A stretch of 64,000 nt of DNA from Lutraria lutraria (lineage: Eukaryota; Mollusca; Bivalvia; Venerida; Mactridae): contig OZ026844.1 of assembly GCA_964023205.1 (NCBI GenBank), forward strand, positions 28,990,934 to 29,054,933. Reading direction: 5' to 3'. The notes under the pieces were generated by a model. The model made no database searches. It was not told the DNA's origin and saw nothing but the letters and a program-made list of their open reading frames with translations. Below, piece by piece: positions 14,201-22,614 of the stretch. The translations under genes were made by a program, and so were the position numbers. Within the stretch, counting starts at the first letter, position 1. Each line of letters begins with the position of its first letter.

Positions 14201-16215
14201 CAAGTCTTAGCTTTACTTATTGCCTTTGAGGTTGGGTGATTATCATGGTCTCTGACTAGTAAACATTTTCCCCAGACAGATTTCTCATGAGAAGTAGCTG
14301 TCTATATCCAGCCTATGAAAAGTTGGTGATTCTATCCAGGTGTACGGCCGGGGTCTTCCTCCACTGTTAAAGCTTGAACAGTCACCAAATCACCCTGCAT
14401 GCTGTTACTGCAGTCTTTAAACCACAGTGTAAAATCAAAGTACTGAAAGTACTGTCGGACTTGATTTTTACCATACAAAGCAAAAAAAAGAAATGCGTAC
14501 CCACATCGTTCGTGCCCATACAAATATTTTTAACATTTACTCGTACAGACCGATTTTTCATTCTTATTGTATTGCAGGTCATATGCATGTAGGTGAATGA
14601 CAAACGCAAGCGCTTTACTAGTCCTTTTGCTAAAATTTTAAAATGAAAAAAGATATTGGAATGTTTAATGTTTAGCACATTAATTGAAGACAATTTGATT
14701 GCATTAAAAACTCTTATTGTACACAAACTTGTGACCAACACATCAGTCACAGTAAATACCAACATCGATTCTTCTGGTTTTAACACAACAGAACATCGTC
14801 GCATTGAACACAATCAGGGTCACTCAAATTAAAAAGGCCCTGACACAGTACAGTAAGACCTATATGACCTATAGTTAACCCGATGTTGCATGAAATTCAG
14901 ACGTAATCATGTAATTCTAAATAATCTTGCGTAAAAGGAAATCTTAAACTGTAATTTTTAAAAGCATGTATCCAGTAATTTACGTTCGTATTTTAGCGAC
15001 TCGAATTATTATTCGTAAGCTGCAGTTTAAACATTCAACCTCCGAAGTTTACCTGACATGAACTCATTCTATAAATCAAACTCCTCACACCGGTTACGCT
15101 TTGCTACTGTAACTTTTGTACTTATCAAGGGAAGTAACCGCTGCGGGGAGTGAGTCTATAAATAGCAACTGCATCATCAAACTAACACTAGTTAGTGTGA
15201 ATATCATTGAAATACGATTAAATGAGAATTTGCCCTGTAATATTAAGAAATGTTAAAAAGGCATAACACACATACATCGATGGTAGATTGTTGCAAATGC
15301 ATGAATACGTAGAGATGTTTCTGTACTAAATAATGGAACGAAAACCGAAAGTAGAACTACTTTTACGGCAAGATATTTTATTGAACAGTGGATAAGCAGT
15401 TTTAATTCTACGCATTTTAATATCTCATGTATCTACCGACAAGCACTTATTTAGATACATGTAGTTACAATAAAATGATTTGAAATATATTTAGATCCGA
15501 CACACTTAATTGAGGAAAGATTACAGATACTTCAATATAAACACACCATTTAGTTTATGCGGCATTCTTTTAACCAAGCTGTTATGGAGTCCAGCGACAA
15601 AAGTTTGCTCACCGATTACAAAGGACTTGATTTTGATAAAAACTAGTGAATATTGTTATTTGTGCATTGTAAGGTTAAAACTTGCCATTTGTATTTGTAA
15701 CCTTGAAGTGTTTTATGGTCTCTATTTAGATTTTTATGGTATAAATGATCTCTGTTGATCTTTATTTTTACTATTTTCTTTTAGTTACTGTATTAAGGTG
15801 TTGAACAATGATGTAGAATTGTTTACAAGAGCGTATGAATTGATTGGGAGAGAAAAAGATGAGAATAAACTTGAGGTAACCATTTACAAAATGTATTTCA
15901 ATTTGTCTTTAAGTTGATACATTAATAGTTACTTTATATGGTCATGCACTTAAGACCACAGTAAATAAACAGAGATATTATTTAGTGGTGTGTAACCTGT
16001 CATTTATGGCGAGTTGTTTCTTTGCTAAAAAATTATGTTATAATCATATATATGATTTTTTTTTGTTACCTACAAGGCCTGATTATGGTAATTGTTTGTA
16101 TTTTTGTTTTCAGGAGCTTTTAATTGGTGTACTAGGACATGAGAAATTTGGATTGTGTGGAGTACAGCTTATGTTTCTGAAAAATTTTGAATACAACTTA
16201 TCAAAGTTACAATAA
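2298..16215 (+). CDS. NIMA-related (NEK-like) serine/threonine protein kinase, 5'-partial, 10 exons
   Basis: Exons: 2298-2561, 4004-4104, 4765-4861, 5505-5612, 6630-6776, 7279-7725, 8455-8488, 12185-12236, 15785-15875, 16114-16215 (stop TAA). Joined they give 480 residues in one frame, all with AG/GT borders. Numbering from the first visible residue: YAMK (the ATP-binding Lys, residue 4), [11 protein letters not shown] (97-107, catalytic loop), GDMG (116-119, where DFG is usual), GSPYYMSPE (136-144, activation segment end), [13 protein letters not shown] and [12 protein letters not shown] (end of the C-lobe); the kinase domain ends near 239. The single exon 7279-7725 encodes a Gly- and Lys-rich linker, followed by a short helical tail with no motif I know. 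The YYMSPE and DIWALG patterns fit the NEK family, but I cannot name the paralogue. The N-terminal exon with the glycine loop was not found in 1-2297. The stop codon overlaps an AATAAA hexamer. Confidence 0.88.
2584..2734. mobile_element. MITE family A (CAGTCAAACCTGTG ends), next to kinase exon
   Basis: CAGTCAAATGTGTGAACAAA at the left; 'GACCTTTATTCAGAGGTGG' and a TTTTACTG end at the right. Starts 22 bp after the 5' splice site of the kinase exon ending at 2561. Sister copies are at 6887, 28782, 31073, 42034 and 55040. Confidence 0.55.
3175..3640 (+). repeat. Minisatellite in kinase intron
   Basis: Irregular tandem units of roughly 28-37 bp built on 'AAATAAACACCATCTCCTGT' and 'AACCACCACCTC'. 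Variants differ in the number of CACC/ACC steps. No open reading frame runs through it. Confidence 0.75.
4129..4485. mobile_element. pogo/Tigger-like MITE
   Basis: Left end CAATGAACTCTCGTTGGCT, right end the inverted AGCCAATGAGAGTCCACTG; TA dinucleotides at 4127-4128 and 4486-4487. 357 bp, no coding capacity. The left end is 24 bp downstream of kinase exon 4004-4104. Confidence 0.6.
5188..5452. mobile_element. MITE with AATACTG(T/C)ATAC(A/G)TCTT ends
   Basis: Left AATACTGTATACATCTT and right the inverted AAGACGTATGCAGTATT; the body has repeated 'GGCGG' / 'CCGCCAAAT' phrases in both orientations and is more GC-rich than its surroundings. Ends 52 bp before kinase exon 5505-5612. Confidence 0.55.
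5742..5881. mobile_element. Fold-back element, 140 bp
   Basis: AATACATGATTGGTGCCGAG at the left pairs with the inverted CAGCACCAACCATGTATT at the right; arms are about 40-45 bp with scattered mismatches. Confidence 0.55.
6887..7063. mobile_element. MITE family A copy
   Basis: CAGTCAAACCTGTGTTAGC at the left and the inverted TTCACAGGTTTAACTG at the right, 177 bp. Internal 'CCTCTGAATAAA' and 'CAATAAAGGTCAC' phrases are shared with the other copies. Confidence 0.6.
7898..8224. mobile_element. Dispersed element with CAGGG ends, degraded copy
   Basis: Shares 'CTCGGTATTTTGGGAATATG' and 'TTGCAATGTTCAACTT' with the copy at 22989-23298. The left end is CAGGGTTTCTTCTCGG; the right end has lost the CCCTG. 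Confidence 0.55.
8490..8580 (+). repeat. (ATT)n microsatellite with short duplication
   Basis: An (ATT)n run followed by 'TTTTTACAACAATTTT' and 'TTAACCTTC', repeated once with small changes; begins right at the kinase exon ending at 8488. Confidence 0.5.
9127..9204. mobile_element. 78 bp hairpin element (family C)
   Basis: Same 78 bp fold-back as at 1887, with only a few substitutions; lies in a kinase intron. Confidence 0.7.
9503..9678. mobile_element. MITE family B copy
   Basis: CAGTACAACCTCTGTAGAG at the left and the inverted GAGAGGTTGTACTG at the right, about 176 bp, the same length as the 931-1106 copy. Lies in the kinase intron between exons 8488 and 12185. Confidence 0.6.
9755..9945 (+). 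repeat. SINE-like remnant
   Basis: 'CCATCATGGCCAAGTGGTCA' head, then 'GAGTTTCAGTCCAATCTAGG' and 'TTTTAAATCCTGGTGAAAAAG'. The same layout is seen at 14235-14400 and 49560-49760. Old and diverged. Confidence 0.4.
10495..11098 (+). repeat. Dispersed repeat (family E), plus orientation
   Basis: Low-level internal repeats of 'AGGTCACCAGGTCAAAT' and 'GATCTTC(A/G)T(C/G)AAAC', ending 'GGGCCTCTTGTTTTT'. The reverse of this pattern is at 25513-26164 and, shorter, at about 51006-51265. No coding frame; class unknown. Confidence 0.5.
12294..12646. mobile_element. 353 bp element with TTAA ends (piggyBac-like MITE)
   Basis: The terminal inverted repeat AGGGGCATACCCTACAACT is perfect at both ends, and TTAA lies outside each (12294-12297 and 12643-12646). 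TTAA duplication is the hallmark of piggyBac-type insertion, but the ends do not start with the usual CCC, so the class is tentative. Confidence 0.6.
13569..14133. mobile_element. 553 bp TIR element with 51 bp internal palindrome
   Basis: Element 13575-14127 has perfect 26 bp terminal inverted repeats (13575-13600 and 14102-14127, outer bases TATGGTGGCTGATTTCTGCC). It is flanked by a direct 6 bp duplication CTCAGT (13569-13574 and 14128-14133). Inside, 13668-13718 and 13782-13832 form a perfect 51 bp inverted repeat around a 63 bp loop. Partial copies of 'TTTCGTGTCGTCGTGTCTTC' and its complement recur at 13860-14030. Much richer in CG dinucleotides than its surroundings. No transposase. Confidence 0.75.
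14235..14400 (+). repeat. SINE-like remnant
   Basis: 'GTGATTATCATGGTCTCTGA' A-box-like start followed by 'CCTCCACTGTTAAAGCTTGA', resembling 9755-9945 and 49560-49760. Weak evidence. Confidence 0.35.
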
Positions 16216-16216
16216 A
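16211..16216 (+). terminator. AATAAA overlapping the kinase stop codon
   Basis: The last codons read CAA TAA followed by AA, so an AATAAA hexamer spans the stop codon (16213-16215). If used, the 3' UTR would be only some 15-30 nt long; other signals further downstream may be used instead. Confidence 0.3.
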
Positions 16217-16250
16217 ACTTTTATTTGTGTTATAATGTATACAATACATG

Positions 16251-16695
16251 TACAGTAAAACCCAGTTTATCCTAACTCGGATTATCCGAAAACCTGGTCT
16301 GATCCGAAATAAAATTTCGGTCCCGAATTTCCCTCTATATATTTCAATGTAAATAAACCTCGATTATCCGAATCATCTAATCCGAACACCATGGCTTATC
16401 CGAAGTGATAAACAGGTCCCCACAATCACCCGAACGCGTATTTTCATACCTGTTATCCGAAGTCAACAGTTAACTCTGATCGATCAGACAAGGCCATTGT
16501 AGGATTTTTTCGTAAATAAAATATGAATTATAATACATTAATTTTGTTGTTATTATATATACATACGTGTACACCATATATATATGGGAGTGATCTCCCT
16601 TTATGTTCATACACTCGTCTAGATTTCCCTTACCCTGGATTATCCAAAGTAATTTTTTGGTCCCGGCGACTTCGGATAATCAGGGTTTTACTGTA
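16251..16695. mobile_element. pogo/Tigger-like MITE, 441 bp
   Basis: CAGTAAAACCCAGTTTATCC at 16253 and the inverted GATAATCAGGGTTTTACTG ending at 16693, with TA on both sides (16251-16252, 16694-16695). The left and right parts are closely similar to the outer element at 59255-61266; the internal part is shorter. No ORF. Confidence 0.75.
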
Positions 16696-17969
16696 TGTGT
16701 GTATAACTTACAGTACAACCTTCTTATTCTTATCACCATCAGGAGAATATTGTATATTATCAAGGTGAAATGCCCCTGTACATAGAAAATGTTAAAATCT
16801 TGGGCTGAAAATATATGGCCATTTAGATGGTCTGTAGTATTGAAGTATACATGTTTAGGGGAGATTTTATTGCATGTAAATTGATTGATTGATTGCTTAA
16901 TTGATTGTGTAATCATGTGACTGTATTGTATATGTTTTTTTAAAACTCATTATATATAATTGCATATATTATATCAATACACAATGAGTGAATGGTATTT
17001 ATTTAGACAGGCCCATCATTACACCTGCTGATTTTCTATTTTTATGTAGCATATATTACTGTATACAAAACACAAGATTTAAAACAATCTAGGTTTTACA
17101 CATGTTTTCACACAGTATGTCAGTTATATCCTGACTGGCAAATTGCAAGTTCCCCCTAAATGAGAGCCCTGTAAGGGTGACCTTTGTTCACAGGTGTGAC
17201 TGTAGTAATTTATACTATTATTTTGTTACTATCAGTATACATGTACTACTGTGGCTTCAGTCCAATGACTAAAATGTTAACACATAACTCTGTCCAGCCC
17301 TTCCTAGAGTATTAATTTGTGCTACTTGTTTTATTGTTAAAATATGTGATAGAGAAATAATGTTTTATATTAGTTTTTTTTTATGCTCCCACATCAATAG
17401 ATCAGAGGCGTATTGTTTTTGGCTGTCTGTCTGTCTGTCTGTATCAAACATTAACCTTAACTATAAAATCAATACGCTTCCACCTACAATCAACAAAAAT
17501 GTTGATTCCTCATGACAACCTCTACAGGAGCTGTGCATTTTCAGGTCAGTAGGTCAAATGTCATGCTAATTGGGGCAAAGTGTTTTAAAAAAACACATCT
17601 TGTATCAATATGTAGTAGTCATATTTCATATTTTATGTAAGATGAATAATGTGGATTATTTACAATTTTGTGATACTGTTACGATATTAATGAATTTTAA
17701 TTGAAATGTCATATTACTGGACAATGATAGCAATGCCAATAATGTGCTTTTTTAAATTTTTGCATAATATTGTCAAAGACTTATAGATAGATGTGTACGA
17801 GGTCTTTGATATTGTGATGTTTGCATATTCTTATTTGTCATAGATATAAGAAGAATTAAGATTCAGATACTTTCGTGTTTGTATAAAGGCTTCGACTTTG
17901 TTTGTCAGTGTACCGAGTTTTACAGGTTTTCAACAAGATTTGCTTCGATGCCCGATTTGTTCTGACATG

Positions 17970-18071
17970 CAGTACAACCTCTGTAGAGCAACACCCTGTG
18001 GGAGCTGCAAATATTGACCTTTGATTAGAGGTTGTTGCTCTACAGGGGGCCGCTCTGGAGAGGTTTTACTG
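17970..18071. mobile_element. MITE family B copy, shortened
   Basis: CAGTACAACCTCTGTAGAG at the left and GGAGAGGTTTTACTG at the right with about 100 bp between the ends; internal part deleted relative to the 176 bp copies. Confidence 0.55.
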
Positions 18072-18153
18072 TACAGTGTGATGAAAGTCATCCTCGTTTT
18101 ATTATCTAAGTAATGTTTTGAATATAAAACATTCATATTATTATGTTGAATTG

Positions 18154-18232
18154 AATCCACAGTCACTGGCTCAGCTCCACTACATGCATACTTATGTATG
18201 TTGCGGAGCGTAGGCAGTGACTGTGGGTGTTC
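18154..18232. repeat. Palindromic element (family D), diverged copy
   Basis: 'ATCCACAGTCACTGGCTCAG' pairs with the inverted 'AGGCAGTGACTGTGGGT' around a TACATGCATACTTATGTA centre. Related to 18584-18669 and 58675-58743. Confidence 0.5.
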
Positions 18233-18583
18233 GGGGATGTGTTGAATCATGAATTTTAATATTGGAAGAAATTTTTAGGATGACTTTGTTTTAATAAATT
18301 TCTGTCATGGAGTTATTTTTTCAACTGTGCTTGACATTACATTAGGTTTATGTATACATGTAGGATACATAAGTATATGGTACTATATGATAGTATAATT
18401 TATGTGAGTATAATATATATATATAAGTGTAGCCTAGTAGTTGTTGATTATAATATTGCTTTATACATTTGCACTTGCTTCAGATAGTGTGTTGTTTATG
18501 TATGATTATTTTGTTATCTATGCTTACTTCTGTTTTCTATCTTGTCCTTTGTTGAAATCCTTTGTTTGACTTCATGTCAAGTG

Positions 18584-18669
18584 CCATCGTCGGATACCCA
18601 CGGTCACTGCCTCCGCTCCGCTACGTACATAGCGGAGCGGAGGCAGTGTCCGTGGATATCCGACCATGG
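18584..18669. repeat. Palindromic element (family D), 86 bp
   Basis: CCATCGTCGGATACCCACGG at the left pairs with the complement at the right (..GTGGATATCCGACCATGG); the inner arms TGCCTCCGCTCCGCTA / TAGCGGAGCGGAGGCA are perfect. GC-rich in an AT-rich region. Confidence 0.65.
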
Positions 18670-20058
18670 TCAAGTGCATTCTAGTGCTAAATGTTAAGAA
18701 AATTTATTCCAGAAATATTGTCCTTCCAAATAAATGTTTATTAACTTTGGTGTGAAGAAGTTTTGTTGTCAATTCCAAATTACATACATGTCTATTTATC
18801 CCTTAAATTAGCTGTATGATCGCATCGATTGACAATTTCCAGTGTATTGTTATCTGTACATGTTTTAATATTTTCAATATTGTGATGAGAAAATGGTAAT
18901 GCTACTTATTGATTTGTTGGAAAAATTTTATGTGCTATTGTCTGATCTGCATGTCATATACTGTCATCTTATACTAAAGTATACGGTCCTCAACTTTTAT
19001 AAATGGTCATCTAAGATTTATGAATATTATAAATACTCGTACATGGTGAAATAAATCCTTTTAGGGCAATCTTTCTTTTTCATCCTTTGTTGCACATGAA
19101 GTATAAAATGTCATTTTGTGTTAAATAAAGATTAAGTAAATGTTACGATTATATAGAAGATATTAATGAAGATTTTTCAGTGCAATAGAGGTCACTTTGG
19201 GTGACATTCAAATTATTTTGTACTGAAATGGACCGAAACCCTAGCCCAAATTTGTGGTCGGCAATTTTTTTTTCACTTTTCGACTGTAATGAAAAACTCT
19301 GAAAAACTTTCTTCTAAAAGTACACCAAATTTAGTGCAAACAAATTAGTCCATATAGTATTTGTATACCCCTATAAAAGTATTTGTGCTCATAATGTTTC
19401 AGATGAGGTAGTATTTTTTCATTGTGTATTATAAATACATACATGTCAAGTAAAATGTGTTTTTTTATCAAACTGAATGTTGTAAAACCAAGTGATTAGT
19501 TTTTTACTCTGTCTAAGAATTTGATAAATATAAAACAAAGAGAAAATCTACATTTTTATTGTTTATTTTTTGCAAGGACTTATATACATACATGGATTCG
19601 CAACTGCTAGAAATAGCTCAAACGATATCGTTCGGCCATCCCACAATGCATTGCTATATACTCGGCAATGCCCGACAGCTGTAATTGAGTGTTTACGAAT
19701 TTGATTATACTAAAAAAACTCTGGCAATTGGGCATGGGAAATTGGTAAAGGATGCAACAAATTCCTTAAAGATATTAAGATACATTTATAAAGTATATAA
19801 GCATTGAAAAAGGCATCAGTCGAACATTTTAAATTTCCAAGATGGCGGACATCTATTATAATCCTTTCGTCTCCTAGATTAAACATTCGGAATACCACAG
19901 ATATTTTTGCTGTTATTATCATTCGGATTATCATGGATATTTTCGTATTTTCGCTTTTGTAAACGATAGCTTGTATTCCCGTTGATTCACGTCTTATTAT
20001 CGCGGGATTTGATTACTTTAAACTGTTAATACGGAAGTTGCGAATCCATGTATGTAAT

Positions 20059-20126
20059 TCGAGGGTTCATCGCAACAGTGTCGTAACTCATATGGAAATA
20101 AGAACAGTGTTGCGCTGAGCCCTCGG
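20059..20126. mobile_element. Hairpin element (family C), loop-deleted copy
   Basis: TCGAGGGTTCATCGCAACAG at the left and GCGCTGAGCCCTCGG at the right; 68 bp, lacking about 10 bp near the centre of the 78 bp form. Confidence 0.6.
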
Positions 20127-21931
20127 TATATAAGTCCTTGTTTTTTGCAAGATAAAACTAATGCATTTATAGAAACCCAATATACATGTATACATGGATG
20201 TGTGTATTGGTAACAAATGAATTGAATATAATTATGATGTTTATACAACATGAATTAGTTAAATACAGAGCTTATTTCAAACATTACACAAGAGTTGATA
20301 ATGATAACTATGCAACAGAAATAATTGGAATCATTTGAGAGAGTGATCAGTTACTGGTTAATGCATGAAATAAAGACAATGTACACTAACACTAACACAC
20401 ACACTTCTCAAATATCAAAGATCAGTATATATCTACTACCTGTATACAACAGTTAATTGATCTTGTATCTATAAATAACAGCCACCTCTACTAACCAGTC
20501 AAAACAAAAAAATGCATTAAAAGACAAAATAATTTTTGAATTAAAATTAAATAAAAATAATTTTGCTGCATTTCAGATCAAGAAGCCTCTGGTTTAATGA
20601 CCAGCAAGCATGTATCATATGTACCCTCTCTTTACCAGTCACCTCTTTTTAGAAGCAAAACAAGAATAGATGTATAAGTCAATGTAAAATATTGACCCCT
20701 GGAGCAGGGCCAATAATGATCCAAAGGGACCTTATCTTGGTAACTTAATAAGATGGTCTATTCTCTCTAGATGTTGTTCCATGCCAAATATCTAGGCTCT
20801 AAAACTTGTGCTTTTAGACTTTTCCTACATAAACCTGTAAGAAAAATGTGACCTCTGGGGCAAGACTAAATACACCCATATACAATATTTTGGCAACTTT
20901 GTTAAAGGGTCTCTAGATGGTGCTCATGTGGTTTAAAAAACAAGTATATTTTTTCAGTTTTTCCTTTTGGTTACCATGGAAAACTAAGTTCTGAATGGAA
21001 TAATATTCTTAGAGTTGTCGTTTGAGAAGTACAGACTTAAGGATGACAGACAAAATAGCATACTAGTAGTTCAAACTGAGCTTTGCTCAGGTAACCGAAA
21101 AATATTCTGACATCTACTTCATCTATGAAGGACATTCATCAAATATAAGGTTCATCAATATCAACTGGAATGTTAATGTAAAATTAACAGCTATACTCAA
21201 TTTTAATCATTTCACATAAAACAACTGTATGTGAATGTTATAAAATGCAGCATTTAAAAAATTCAGTATACAAATAAACATTCAAATATCTTTCCGTAAT
21301 AGTTACAGAGATGACGGTCTGCCTCAGCTACATTCTCTAACATGAGTAGTGTAAACAAATATGTAAAATATTACGCTATCTTAATACTCTTTACAATTTT
21401 CTAAATTTCATGGCAAAAGTAACCAAAAAATGTAGCATGCTCATTCATTAAAGCTGTAATGGGACAAACTTAAAAACTTCAATAAATATGAGATATGTAC
21501 ATGTACGTCTCCACAGCACCAGTAATAATACATTGTTTAACTGGTCTATCACACATATATTTTTATGAAATTCTTTACAAATACAAAGGAAGCAATTAAA
21601 TAGCAATAGGAATGAATATGCTGTTATTATGCAACTTTGTAGTAACCATGAAGATATTATATGTAAAGATACATTTATCATAAAAAATATGTTCGGACAA
21701 TTTTCAGTTATATACGGCGACCGGTTCTCCTGTTTCCTGGACAGTATTCTAACCAGTACTAATTTTCCGTCCACAAGGAACTAGCAACTTCGACATTGTT
21801 GTCAAATGTTTAGTGGAAGGGTAAGAACTGTCAACAGGCTAGAATCTAACCGTGCAAACGCAGTGCTTTAACGACCATTCTGTAGACTTGATTGAACGGT
21901 ATAGGAACTGAACTGTTACCCTACAATTACC

Positions 21932-22079
21932 ACAGGTAACTGTATCATGAATAGATTATAAAAATTTTAAAAAAAAATTAAAAAAAAATATTTATTAATA
22001 TGTTAACATATAAATAAATATTTTTTTTTTAAATTTTTTTTTTTAATTTTTATTATCTATTCATGATACAGTTACCTGT
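21932..22079. mobile_element. AT-cored fold-back MITE, 148 bp
   Basis: ACAGGTAACTGTATCATGAA at the left and its exact complement at the right, extending for about 34 bp with one mismatch; the centre is A-runs facing T-runs, so the whole unit can fold on itself. Confidence 0.65.
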
Positions 22080-22390
22080 GACAATTACAACAGACAGAGA
22101 ATAAAAATGTAGAAGAAATATAACATACATTTCATTTACTGTGAGAAAAACCCACCACCTAGTGAATTAATAAATAAATCACAACAACTGTTTTAATAAG
22201 GGCAGTGAATTTTTATACAATATGACACAACAGAATGGGATATTGGAATAGTGAATGGCTTCAAATATTATATGTGCAATATTGGAACAAAAAATATATA
22301 TAAAAGCTAGATCATCCTTAAAAAATGGTTGGGTTGCAGTTATGTGACAAACTTTTAGCACTCTGAAGGTAGGTAGGTCCACACTTTTCT

Positions 22391-22396
22391 TTTATT
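22391..22396 (-). terminator. Candidate poly(A) signal of POGLUT1
   Basis: TTTATT on the plus strand reads AATAAA on the minus strand, about 220 bp after the POGLUT1 stop codon at 22615. Candidate only, because the region is AT-rich. Confidence 0.35.
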
Positions 22397-22614
22397 GTAT
22401 GCTTGTCACAAGAAAAGCCAGGATAAAGAACTTTTTTTATTAAAATTATAAGAACATCTTTGGGTCAAGATTTTACACTGAATCAGTCAAATTACTATCA
22501 ACCAACAACTTTATAAGGACAACCTAAATGAACAATTTAAATGCATAAATGTATGAAATTGATATTGGCAAGGTATATCATAAAATTTAATGTCTTCTGG
22601 AATTCTTAATATTG

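Larger units (their letters stand above)
16216..22614. other. Intergenic space between the convergent kinase and POGLUT1 genes
   Basis: No exon with a recognisable protein was found on either strand. Apart from the listed mobile elements (16251, 17970, 18154, 18584, 20059, 21932) it is AT-rich sequence. A diverged family-E-like stretch lies at about 20580-21090 and a reversed SINE fragment at about 21720-21840. Confidence 0.55.
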
